Positions 8,480 to 16,719 of a DNA stretch of 64,000 bases are shown one piece after another. A program made the translations under genes and the position numbers. The first letter of the stretch is position 1; every line of letters starts with the position of its first letter. Under the pieces are notes generated by a model. The model was not told the DNA's origin and did no database searches. It saw nothing but the letters and a program-made list of their open reading frames with translations. Source of the DNA: an uncultured Allomuricauda sp. (GTDB taxonomy: Bacteria > Bacteroidota > Bacteroidia > Flavobacteriales > Flavobacteriaceae); NCBI RefSeq assembly GCF_947258355.1, contig NZ_CAMYIC010000059.1, positions 1 to 64,000 on the forward strand, read 5' to 3'.

Positions 8480-9973
8480 CTAACTACTTGAACTGGTTGT
8501 GGCAAGTTGTTTAATCTTGATTCTGAATGCAGCAAAAAGTAATGTCATAAATGGGCTTAACCAGTTAAAAATGGCATACATGGCATACTCCCCGACACCA
8601 ACACCCAAAACCCCACTATGGTAGGCTCCACAGGTGTTCCAAGGCACCAAGACCGAGGTTACCGTACCTGAATCCTCCAAAGATCGGCTGAGGTTTTCAG
8701 GGGCGAGTCCACGTTCCTTATAGGCCTTGGCGAACATTTTACCGGGCACCACAATGGCCAAATATTGGTCGGATGCAGTTACGTTCAAAGCTAAACAGCT
8801 GCCTACAGTGCTGGCAAACAAACCAAAAGTGGTTTTGGCCAATTTTAGAAGGGATTCTGTAATACGCTCCAAAGCACCTATTCCGTCCATTATGCCTCCA
8901 AACACCATGGCACAAACAATCAGCCAAATGGTACCTAGCATGCCAGACATTCCGCCAGAAGAGAACAAATCGTTCAAGGCTGGGTCTTCTGTAGCTATGT
9001 TGGTATCCACCGTTATCGAATTTAAAATGCCTTTGTAGCCTGTTTCGAAGTTCAATGCGGATCCTCCACCAATATTGGCAACAATATCCGGCTGAAAAAT
9101 AAGTGCAAACACACCGCCCAGCAAGGTCCCGATCAAAAGGGCCATCAATGGCGGCGCTTTTTTTACGATCAGACCAATTACCACCAAAGGGACTATAAAT
9201 AACCAACCGTTAATATTAAAGGTGGCACCAATATTTTCGAGGAGTGAACTAGTATCGGCCACGCCAGATGTATCGATTGTAAAACCAAGAATAATGAACA
9301 CGATTAATGTGACCACAATTGTCGGAACCGTGGTGTAAGTCATATAACGTATGTGCGAGAACAAATCCCCACCGGCCATCGCAGGAGCCAAGTTCGTGGT
9401 ATCGCTCAAAGGAGACATCTTATCCCCAAAGTAAGCCCCGGAAAGTACCGCTCCTGCTGTCATGCCCAACGATATGCCCAAGGCCTCTCCAATGCCGATC
9501 AGTGCAATACCAACGGTTGCGGCCGTGGTCCAACTACTTCCTGTAGCAATGGATATTATGGCGCAAATAATAACGCTGGCAGCTAAAAATATGGTGGGGT
9601 TCAATATTTGAAGACCGTAATAAATCATAGCGGGAATAATTCCGCTAACTAGCCAAGTACCCGATAGCGCACCCACCATTAAAAGGATAAGCAAAGCTCC
9701 CGTAGTAGACCTCACATTTTCCGCTACTTCAGCTATCATCCTTTTATAGGACACCTTGTTGAAGATACCTACAATTGCAGCTACAGCACCACCCATTAAT
9801 AAAATAAACTGATTGGAACCGCTCAGGGCGTCATCACCAAAAACATACACATTGTACGCCAACATGGCGACCAATGCAAAAACGGGTATGAGCGCCTCTG
9901 CAATGGTCAGTTCCTTATTCTCTACAATGTGTTCATCTTCCCTAAACTTTGGTTTTTCCTTTTTATTCGGCAT
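8480..9973 (-). CDS. NhaC-family Na+/H+ antiporter-type permease (possible amino-acid transporter)
   Basis: A 497-residue membrane protein with about eleven helices. The family core near residues 145-200 holds ATGSSWTTAATVGIALIG and GAYFGDKMSPLSDTTNLAPA, and a second conserved segment near 455 has VPWNTCGAYHSGVLGVG. NhaC proteins are sodium/proton antiporters, but comparative genomics of methionine regulons assigned one subgroup (MetT) to methionine uptake. This gene lies 71 bases downstream of a methionine-gamma-lyase-like gene on the same strand, with no promoter box or terminator seen between. That fits an amino-acid transport role, but it is inference. Confidence 0.85.
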   Translation of the reverse strand: MPNKKEKPKFREDEHIVENKELTIAEALIPVFALVAMLAYNVYVFGDDALSGSNQFILLMGGAVAAIVGIFNKVSYKRMIAEVAENVRSTTGALLILLMVGALSGTWLVSGIIPAMIYYGLQILNPTIFLAASVIICAIISIATGSSWTTAATVGIALIGIGEALGISLGMTAGAVLSGAYFGDKMSPLSDTTNLAPAMAGGDLFSHIRYMTYTTVPTIVVTLIVFIILGFTIDTSGVADTSSLLENIGATFNINGWLFIVPLVVIGLIVKKAPPLMALLIGTLLGGVFALIFQPDIVANIGGGSALNFETGYKGILNSITVDTNIATEDPALNDLFSSGGMSGMLGTIWLIVCAMVFGGIMDGIGALERITESLLKLAKTTFGLFASTVGSCLALNVTASDQYLAIVVPGKMFAKAYKERGLAPENLSRSLEDSGTVTSVLVPWNTCGAYHSGVLGVGVGEYAMYAIFNWLSPFMTLLFAAFRIKIKQLATTSSSS

Positions 9974-10044
9974 TTGGTCTGAGTTTGTTAGAAGGTAATA
10001 TTACGATTTTGCCCCTTGTTGTGCAAACCTCCTATAACTGCAAT

Positions 10045-11265
10045 TTAAGCCAAACTGGTATTGGGTGACAAAATATCCAGCATCTCCATACACTTGCGCA
10101 TGGTTGTGTAGGTTTTGTGGATATCGTTGTCCAGACCAATGGAAAAACGGATAAGTCCTTGGGACAGACCCAATTCTTTTTGTTCTTCTTCAGGAATTTC
10201 GGAAGAGGTCGAGGTTCCCGAAGCGCTGAACAGGGTTTTGTAGAATCCAAGACTAACGGCCAAATAACCCAATTTCTCTTTTTGCATTAATTCCATCAGT
10301 GCATTGGCTCTTTCCACAGAACCTACATCTAGGGTAAGCATGCCGCCAAAACCATATTCAGGGTTCATTTGGGATTTTATCAAATTATGACCTGAATGAC
10401 TTTCCAGTCCAGGGTACACTACTTTTAATCCATCCTTTTCGAATTCTGTAGCCAAATAGTGGGCATTTTCGCTGTGCTTTTTGATTCGAATATGCAGGGT
10501 TCGCATATTTTTCAAAATGGAAGCGGCACGTAAACTGTCCAGCGTACTACCCAAGAGCATTCCGGCTCCGTTGTTAACGTCTTTTAGGCTCAAACAAAAA
10601 TCGGTAGAAGCACAAACCGCACCTGCAACACAATCACTACTACCATTGATGAACTTGGTAAGGCTGTGGACCACAATATCGGCTCCCAATTGGGCTGCAC
10701 TTATCGTCAGTGGGGAAAAAGTGTTGTCCACTACCAGCGGCATATCATTTTTCTTAGCGATTTTAGATAGAGAAGGGATATCGGCAATTTCCAAGAGTGG
10801 ATTGCTGATTGCTTCACAATAGATCATCTTGGTTTTGGGTGTGATGGAATTTGTGACCATTTCCAAATCGGTAATGTCCACAAAAGAAACATCAATATTG
10901 AATTTCTTAACAAAATTCTTTAGGAAAGCATATGTACCACCATAAATTGTCCTACTGCACACGACGTGGTCCCCAGAATCACACAATTGGAGAATCACAG
11001 CGGTTATAGCGCCCATTCCACTGGCATAAACATTGGCGGATTCTGTTCCCTCCAATTGCGCCATGGCTTCGCCCAAATACAGATTGGAAGGGGAGGAGTG
11101 GCGGCTGTACAAATAGCAACCTTCCGTGTTTCCCTCGAAAGTGTCGAACATGGTCTTTGCTGACAGGAAAGTGTAAGTTGATGAATCTGATATTGAGGGG
11201 TTTACACCTCCGAATTCACCAAAGTATTGAAGGTCTTGTATGTGTTCTGATGCTTTATAATCCAT
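10045..11265 (-). CDS. Cys/Met metabolism PLP enzyme, methionine gamma-lyase-like
   Basis: A 406-residue enzyme of the cystathionine gamma-synthase/methionine gamma-lyase family. The PLP lysine is K204 in SLTKFINGSSD, the cofactor aspartate is D180 in VVDNTFSPL, and the neighbour-subunit phosphate ligands are Y53 and R55 in YSR. The active-site tyrosine is Y108 in YGGT. Methionine gamma-lyases have a cysteine two residues after this tyrosine; here it is Gly110, as in gamma-synthases and other lyases, so the reaction is not certain. The divergent Lrp gene recalls Pseudomonas putida mdeA/mdeR, where an Lrp-type activator controls methionine gamma-lyase. The NhaC-type permease follows downstream. 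Confidence 0.85.
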   Translation of the reverse strand: MDYKASEHIQDLQYFGEFGGVNPSISDSSTYTFLSAKTMFDTFEGNTEGCYLYSRHSSPSNLYLGEAMAQLEGTESANVYASGMGAITAVILQLCDSGDHVVCSRTIYGGTYAFLKNFVKKFNIDVSFVDITDLEMVTNSITPKTKMIYCEAISNPLLEIADIPSLSKIAKKNDMPLVVDNTFSPLTISAAQLGADIVVHSLTKFINGSSDCVAGAVCASTDFCLSLKDVNNGAGMLLGSTLDSLRAASILKNMRTLHIRIKKHSENAHYLATEFEKDGLKVVYPGLESHSGHNLIKSQMNPEYGFGGMLTLDVGSVERANALMELMQKEKLGYLAVSLGFYKTLFSASGTSTSSEIPEEEQKELGLSQGLIRFSIGLDNDIHKTYTTMRKCMEMLDILSPNTSLA

Positions 11266-11367
11266 AATGTACCGTTTTTAGTAAAACTATATATATATAG
11301 ACATAAAATCAATAGATGTATTTAAATAAAGAATTATAGTCATTAATTATAAAATAATTAGGAAAAT

Positions 11368-11385
11368 AATCATTAAATAATGATT
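11368..11385. promoter_or_regulatory. Palindromic operator candidate between the lyase and lrp genes
   Basis: AATCATT and AATGATT form a perfect inverted repeat with the 4-base spacer AAAT, 30 bases before the lrp ATG. It sits in a very AT-rich divergent region (11266-11415) that also holds a TA run at 11289-11300. Lrp/AsnC proteins bind AT-rich palindromes and often regulate themselves and a divergent gene. Binding here is inferred from position. Confidence 0.45.
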
Positions 11386-11415
11386 TTAGCTGGATGAGCT
11401 AGAAAATTCGTCAGT

Positions 11416-11874
11416 ATGAAACTGGATAAAGTAGACATAGAATTAATCAGATTGCTTCAAAAGGACAGCAAAAAAACCACCAAACAATATGCGGATGCCT
11501 TGCATTTGTCCAAAACAGCCGTTTATGAACGTATTCGACGTCTGGAACGCAATGGAGTGATAACCCAATACACCGCCCTAGTGGATAAAATAAAAGTGGG
11601 GCGCGATTTTATGGTACTCTGCCAAATAAGATTGGTGCAACATACCAAGGAGAATGTTTTAAAGTTTGAGCGGGAGGTACTGCAGTTGGACGAGGTTTCC
11701 GAATGTTTTCATGTAGGTGGGGATTACGATTATATCTTAAAGATTTTTGTAAAGGATATGAAGAGTTACCGAGAGTTCATGGTAACCAAACTTACGGCTA
11801 TAGCCAACATCGGGAATACCCAAAGCTCTTTTGTGATCAACGAGGTAAAGAACAGTCCATCGGTTCACATTTAA
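11416..11874 (+). CDS. Lrp/AsnC-family transcriptional regulator
   Basis: A 152-residue regulator with an N-terminal winged helix-turn-helix (KVDIELIRLLQKDSKK, then LHLSKTAVYERIRRLERNG with the recognition helix near 38-50). A C-terminal RAM/ACT effector domain follows from about 65 to 145, with HVGGDYDYILKIFVKDM. Such proteins form octamers and sense amino acids. The divergent arrangement with the Cys/Met lyase suggests it controls that gene in response to methionine or a related amino acid; this is inferred from context. Confidence 0.92.
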   Translation: MKLDKVDIELIRLLQKDSKKTTKQYADALHLSKTAVYERIRRLERNGVITQYTALVDKIKVGRDFMVLCQIRLVQHTKENVLKFEREVLQLDEVSECFHVGGDYDYILKIFVKDMKSYREFMVTKLTAIANIGNTQSSFVINEVKNSPSVHI

Positions 11875-12023
11875 TGTGCAATTGGCAATTAACAAGGACC
11901 AATCATCCAAATCATCTGACCATCTAGAAATCGAACCGCCCAAAAATCAAATAATTCCCTATATCCTTAACCCAACAATCCAACATAATTCCTTGGTACT
12001 GTCCCGAAAAACATTTGTATTTT

Positions 12024-12031
12024 TACATTTG
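12024..12031 (+). promoter_or_regulatory. -7 box of the lpd promoter
   Basis: TACATTTG matches TAnnTTTG exactly, 49 bases before the lpd ATG, giving a predicted start near 12038. A clear -33 TTTG at the usual spacing is not seen. Confidence 0.45.
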
Positions 12032-12080
12032 TTTTACAAAAACACAGTTTTTTAGCAATTATCCTTACAATTAATACAAT

Positions 12081-13484
12081 ATGAATCAATATGATGTAGC
12101 CATTATCGGCTCTGGACCAGGAGGCTATGTGGCGGCAATTCGATGTGCCCAATTGGGAATGAAAACCGCAATAATAGAAAAATATGCAACCCTAGGGGGT
12201 ACCTGTCTTAATGTGGGCTGTATTCCATCAAAAGCCCTTTTGGACTCATCGCACCACTATGAGGATGTCGTAAAGCACTTCGAGGAGCACGGTATTGAGA
12301 TACCAGGTGAAGTAAAAGTGAACTTGGAGCAAATGATCGCCCGTAAACAAGGGGTTGTTGACCAAACCACGAAAGGTATCGAGTTTTTGATGAACAAAAA
12401 CAACATTGATGTGTACCATGGTATTGGAAGCTTCAAAGATGCCACACACATCAATATTGCAAAAGAGGATGGTGAGGAAACTATTGAAGCCAAGAACATA
12501 ATTATTGCTACAGGCTCTAAACCGTCATCATTGCCTTTTATTGACATTGATAAGGAAAGAGTGATAACCTCCACCGAGGCTCTTAAATTGAAGGAAGTTC
12601 CAAAGCACCTTATCGTTATTGGTGGTGGTGTAATCGGTTTGGAATTGGGTCAGGTTTACAAACGCTTGGGTGCAGATGTAACTGTTGTGGAGTATATGGA
12701 CCGCATTATTCCAGGGATGGACGGTGCATTGTCCAAAGAGCTCACCAAAGTGATGAAAAAGCAAAAGGTGAAGTTCAACCTTTCCCACAAAGTAAAATCC
12801 GTAGAGCGCAAAGGTGACGAGGTGATCGTAAAGGCCGATGACAAAAAGGACAAGGAAGTGACCATAAAAGGTGACTATTGTCTAGTTAGTGTTGGCCGTA
12901 AACCATATACAGATGGATTGAACGCTGAAGCTGCAGGAGTTAAATTGGATGACAGGGGCAGAGTAGAGGTAAACGAGCATTTACAGACCAATGTTTCCAA
13001 TATCTACGCTATCGGTGATGTGGTAAAAGGAGCGATGTTGGCCCACAAAGCGGAAGAAGAAGGTACCATGGTGGCCGAAATTTTAGCTGGTCAAAAACCA
13101 CATATCGATTACAATCTGATTCCTGGTGTCGTATATACCTGGCCAGAAGTTGCTGCTGTTGGAAAAACAGAAGAGCAATTGAAGGAAGAAGGTGTGGAAT
13201 ACAAATCGGGTCAGTTTCCGATGCGTGCTTTGGGTAGAGCCCGAGCCAGTATGGATATTGATGGTTTTGTGAAAATTCTTGCAGATAAGAACACTGACGA
13301 AGTCTTGGGTGTACACATGATCGGGGCTCGTTGTGCGGACTTGATTGCTGAAGGCGTAACTGCAATGGAATTCAGGGCATCTGCGGAGGATATCTCCCGA
13401 ATGAGCCATGCGCACCCGACTTTTGCAGAAGCAGTTAAGGAAGCGGCTTTGGCAGCAACTGACGATAGAGCATTGCACGTTTAG
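12081..13484 (+). CDS. lpd: Dihydrolipoyl dehydrogenase (E3)
   Basis: A 467-residue FAD-dependent disulfide oxidoreductase of normal length. The FAD motif GSGPGGYVAA starts at 10, the redox-active disulfide is C42/C47 in GGTCLNVGCIPSKAL, the NAD-binding GGGVIGLELG lies near 180, and the second FAD motif YAIGDVV near 310. The C-terminal catalytic His-Glu pair is in HAHPTFAEAVKEAAL near 444-450. It reoxidises dihydrolipoamide in the pyruvate, 2-oxoglutarate and branched-chain ketoacid dehydrogenases and the glycine cleavage system. It stands alone with its own promoter and terminator, so it probably serves all of these. Confidence 0.96.
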   Translation: MNQYDVAIIGSGPGGYVAAIRCAQLGMKTAIIEKYATLGGTCLNVGCIPSKALLDSSHHYEDVVKHFEEHGIEIPGEVKVNLEQMIARKQGVVDQTTKGIEFLMNKNNIDVYHGIGSFKDATHINIAKEDGEETIEAKNIIIATGSKPSSLPFIDIDKERVITSTEALKLKEVPKHLIVIGGGVIGLELGQVYKRLGADVTVVEYMDRIIPGMDGALSKELTKVMKKQKVKFNLSHKVKSVERKGDEVIVKADDKKDKEVTIKGDYCLVSVGRKPYTDGLNAEAAGVKLDDRGRVEVNEHLQTNVSNIYAIGDVVKGAMLAHKAEEEGTMVAEILAGQKPHIDYNLIPGVVYTWPEVAAVGKTEEQLKEEGVEYKSGQFPMRALGRARASMDIDGFVKILADKNTDEVLGVHMIGARCADLIAEGVTAMEFRASAEDISRMSHAHPTFAEAVKEAALAATDDRALHV

Positions 13485-13509
13485 AAAAAAATGACCAAAG
13501 GTCTATATA

Positions 13510-13541
13510 AGCATTCAGTCTTAGGATTGGATGCTTTTTTT
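13510..13541 (+). terminator. Rho-independent terminator after lpd
   Basis: AGCATTCAGTC pairs with GATTGGATGCT (two G-U pairs) across the loop TTAG, followed by seven T residues. The T run overlaps the stop codon of the convergent acyltransferase gene, so the same hairpin may slow transcription from both sides. Confidence 0.8.
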
Positions 13542-14742
13542 AACTCCGTACCCTTACTGTACGCAGCACCCTTCTTAGAAGAAGTCGGGCCCATATTAAC
13601 ATCTCCTTTAGCATCGGAAACGTAAGCTCTCGTAATTCAATGAATTGAGACTTAGCAAAAGAAATGCCCAATCCAACCTGAGACTTGAGATAAGCCTCAT
13701 ATTTATTGTATTGCAAGGCCAAAAACGTACAAGCAACCATAAAGGCAAGCGCACCTGGAATCACAATTTCCGGTGAAAGCGAATGGTTAAAGAATCGATA
13801 CAGCCCCATGCCAGTAAAACTACCGTATAGGATGATGAAGTGAATCACGTAAATGGAAAGCGTGCTCGCTCCGATTTTTAGCACTGTTTTGTTTGTCATT
13901 AATTGGCGAAGTATCATAAATACAGCAAATACGACAAACACATTACCCAATCGTATGAAAAGGTAGTTGTTGGACAATATCAATTTTAGGAATTCAAAGC
14001 CGGTCCAATCGTAAAGTGTGGCAAAAGCTGCGGATGATTGATAAATTAGTAAATATCCCGTTGCCAAAGCAATGGATATGGCAGCTGGGTACAAATACCT
14101 ATAATTTTTGAATCGAGTAAAGAGCACTGAGATAAAAGCGCCTATGGTGGTGTAACCAAACCAAGGAATGATGGTGAATACCGAACCATTGGACTTGGTG
14201 AAATAATTTGCCAAGAAGTCTGGCATAAATGCAAAGGACCAATCTTTATAAACCCTTTCGAACAAGAAAAGTACTAAGGTTATAACCACAAGAGCGGCTG
14301 GGAAAACGAACTTTTTCTTTTTAGCTGTTAGTACGTACACACCAATAAGCCCTAAAATAGAAAGACCAATACAGTGCAATACATCAACTAGATAGAAGGC
14401 ATTATAGATTTGACCTTTTAAAAGACCGCCAAGGTTCAATCGCAATAAATAACCAATGGCCAAAAGTTGCAACCCACGTCGGATTCCTTTTTTGACCCGT
14501 GGGTTTTCAATTCCGCTTTCCGGAACCCTGATTAGAAGATAGGTAAATATAAAACCGGATACCGTAAAAAAGACAGGAGCCGTTATTCCTCTAAAATAAA
14601 GCCATAGGGAATAAGCGGTGTTACTGGAATCCCTAAAAACAGGATCCAATAAGCCATCGATAAAATGTCCCTGCAGCATCATTAAAATGGCCCATGCACG
14701 CATGGCATCCACAAAAAATAATCTGTTGCTCTTTACTGCCAT
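13540..14742 (-). CDS. Multi-pass membrane acyltransferase, heparan-alpha-glucosaminide N-acetyltransferase-like (DUF1624)
   Basis: A 400-residue membrane protein with about ten helices. The N-terminus RLFFVDAMRAWAILMMLQGH is the signature of the HGSNAT-type catalytic domain (DUF1624/DUF5009), with the family's conserved Asp and the membrane-embedded His in QGHFIDG. These proteins are thought to carry acetyl groups across the membrane to extracytoplasmic glycans. The substrate is unknown and no glycan genes adjoin it. The C-terminal tail is basic (LLLRRVLRTVRVRS). An acyltransferase-3 family assignment is the main alternative. Confidence 0.75.
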   Translation of the reverse strand: MAVKSNRLFFVDAMRAWAILMMLQGHFIDGLLDPVFRDSSNTAYSLWLYFRGITAPVFFTVSGFIFTYLLIRVPESGIENPRVKKGIRRGLQLLAIGYLLRLNLGGLLKGQIYNAFYLVDVLHCIGLSILGLIGVYVLTAKKKKFVFPAALVVITLVLFLFERVYKDWSFAFMPDFLANYFTKSNGSVFTIIPWFGYTTIGAFISVLFTRFKNYRYLYPAAISIALATGYLLIYQSSAAFATLYDWTGFEFLKLILSNNYLFIRLGNVFVVFAVFMILRQLMTNKTVLKIGASTLSIYVIHFIILYGSFTGMGLYRFFNHSLSPEIVIPGALAFMVACTFLALQYNKYEAYLKSQVGLGISFAKSQFIELRELTFPMLKEMLIWARLLLRRVLRTVRVRS

Positions 14743-14799
14743 ATGGTCTTAGTTCACCCTATATACTTGTTAAGCAGGTAGTTTGGATGTTTGCTGCGT

Positions 14800-14807
14800 C
14801 AAAAATA
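14800..14807 (-). promoter_or_regulatory. -7 box for the membrane acyltransferase gene
   Basis: The minus-strand reading is TATTTTTG, an exact TAnnTTTG match, 57 bases before the ATG at 14742, in the 130-base divergent gap to the FMN reductase gene. No -33 element is evident. Confidence 0.35.
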
Positions 14808-14872
14808 TACAAAATAGTCGCACCTGAGTTTTTATTGCGGTATTTTAGCGAAACAATCAATCATTTTGTGAT

Positions 14873-15406
14873 ATGGCTGCAATTTTGGCATTTGCTGGTA
14901 GCAATTCTTCCACTTCTATCAATTTTAAATTGGTATCATATACAGTTTCGTTGGTGCAAGATCATGATATTCAGGTGCTCAACATGGCCGAACATGATTT
15001 CCCCATGTTCAGTGAAGACCTTGAAAAATCAAAAGGATATCCTGATTCTTTGCAAGAATTGAAGAAACAAATAGATAGCTGTAATGGTCTGATCGTATCG
15101 GTAAATGAGCATAATGGATATCCTTCTGCCTATTTTAAAAATGTTTTGGATTGGCTATCGCGTATAGACCGCAATTTTCTTCACGATACCAAGGTGTTAT
15201 TGATGTCCACATCTGCAGGTCGTTTCGGGGGAGCCAGATCGTTGGCTGTTGTGGAAAGCATGATTCCCAAATTTGGCGGTGAAATCGTCACCACTTTTTC
15301 GCTTAATTCCTTCTACGATAATTTTGGTGAAACAGGTATCTTGGACGGGGATATGAAAAAGGAACACCAAGAGGCATTGAACACCTTTTTGAATTCTTTA
15401 AAATAA
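14873..15406 (+). CDS. NAD(P)H-dependent FMN reductase / flavodoxin-fold oxidoreductase
   Basis: A 177-residue flavodoxin-like protein. The FMN phosphate loop GSNSSTSINFKL is near residues 9-20, the flavin-facing NEHNGYPSAYFKNVLDW is near 78-94 (family pattern PEYNxxxPxxLKNxxDW), and STSAGRFGGARS near 112-123. These enzymes pass electrons from NAD(P)H to FMN or quinone-like substrates; the natural substrate is unknown. The pabB-type gene starts seven bases downstream, so the two are probably one transcript leading into tilS and dsbD. Confidence 0.88.
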   Translation: MAAILAFAGSNSSTSINFKLVSYTVSLVQDHDIQVLNMAEHDFPMFSEDLEKSKGYPDSLQELKKQIDSCNGLIVSVNEHNGYPSAYFKNVLDWLSRIDRNFLHDTKVLLMSTSAGRFGGARSLAVVESMIPKFGGEIVTTFSLNSFYDNFGETGILDGDMKKEHQEALNTFLNSLK

Positions 15407-15413
15407 GAGTGTA

Positions 15414-16697
15414 TTGCGGGTACAACGTTCCTTTAAAATAAATTCCTTGTCGCAAAGTAAAAAAGCTTTGTTTGAATGGTCTCGGGGGCATCAACATGTG
15501 GTTTGGTTGGATAGTAATTCCCATTCTGACAAGTATTCCAGTTTTGAGGCCTGTCTTGCTGTAGGGGCCCATGAATTATTCGACGGAGCAGATGAACTAC
15601 GTGCCTTTTTTGAAAGGGAAAACGATTGGTTGTTTGGTTACTTCTCCTATGATTTTAAAAATGAATTAGAGGATTTATCATCAAAGAACACCGACTCATT
15701 GAATTTTCCAATGATGCAGTTTTTTCAGCCTGATAAACTGATTATTGTTGCAGATGGGCATCTTTATTTTAACTATTTGGAGCGCTGTTCCAATGAAATC
15801 CAACAAGACTACCTAGAAATCTTTAGCGGCCAGTCTCAGGATACATATAATAAACAGGATGACCCGATAAAAATTAAGATGCGCATCCATAAAGAAGCTT
15901 ATTTTGAAAAAGCCAATCGTTTTTTGGAGCATATTCATCGTGGGGATATTTATGAGGCTAATTTTTGTCAGGAATTCTATGCGCAAGATGTTGCTATTGA
16001 TCCATGGGAAACCTATTGGAAATTGAATCATATATCCGAACCACCCTTTGCGGTTTTCGCAAGGTTTGACACCAATTATTTAATGTGTGCATCTCCAGAA
16101 AGGTACCTCAAAAAAATAGGTGAGAAGGTAATTTCTCAACCTATAAAAGGGACAGCACGTAGAGGCAAGAACACAACTGAGGATGAAAAAATAAAAGAAG
16201 AATTGGCCAATGATCAAAAGGAACGCTCCGAAAATATCATGATCACCGATTTGGTCCGCAACGATTTGTCCAAGAGCGCGATAAAGGGTTCAGTTCAGGT
16301 TGAAGAACTATGTAAACCATACACTTTTAAGCAAGTACACCAATTGATCTCGACCATTGTTTCAAGCGTTCCAAAGAGTAAAAATCCATTGGAATTGATA
16401 ACGGAAACCTTTCCAATGGGGAGTATGACAGGCGCTCCAAAAATTTCGGCAATGAAAATTATTGAAGATTTGGAGGAGACAAAAAGAGGACTTTACAGTG
16501 GTGCGGTCGGCTATTTTTCCCCCCATGGGAATTTTGATTTTAATGTGGTCATTCGGAGTATTTTGTACAATGCTAGTAAAAGGTACGTATCCTATTCCGT
16601 AGGAAGTGCCATAACAGCGAAATCCGACCCAGAAAAAGAATATGCAGAATGTTTGCTTAAAGCCAAAGCAATGCGAACAGTTTTGGAGCAAGACTAA
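15414..16697 (+). CDS. pabB: Aminodeoxychorismate synthase component I (PabB), chorismate-binding enzyme
   Basis: A 427-residue protein whose C-terminal 260 residues form the chorismate-utilising domain: PIKGTARRG near 242-250, ENIMITDLVRNDL near 273-285, TFPMGSMTGAPK near 331-342 and a final AKAMRTVL. PabB and its PabA partner convert chorismate to aminodeoxychorismate for folate; anthranilate synthase TrpE is a relative. The shorter N-terminal domain and distance from trp genes favour PabB. The only in-frame initiator near the right place is a TTG at 15414 (a stop lies at 15399), so a TTG start is assigned. PabA is not in the window. Confidence 0.85.
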   Translation: MRVQRSFKINSLSQSKKALFEWSRGHQHVVWLDSNSHSDKYSSFEACLAVGAHELFDGADELRAFFERENDWLFGYFSYDFKNELEDLSSKNTDSLNFPMMQFFQPDKLIIVADGHLYFNYLERCSNEIQQDYLEIFSGQSQDTYNKQDDPIKIKMRIHKEAYFEKANRFLEHIHRGDIYEANFCQEFYAQDVAIDPWETYWKLNHISEPPFAVFARFDTNYLMCASPERYLKKIGEKVISQPIKGTARRGKNTTEDEKIKEELANDQKERSENIMITDLVRNDLSKSAIKGSVQVEELCKPYTFKQVHQLISTIVSSVPKSKNPLELITETFPMGSMTGAPKISAMKIIEDLEETKRGLYSGAVGYFSPHGNFDFNVVIRSILYNASKRYVSYSVGSAITAKSDPEKEYAECLLKAKAMRTVLEQD

Positions 16698-16719
16698 GGT
16701 TTATTCGTAAATTCGCGGC

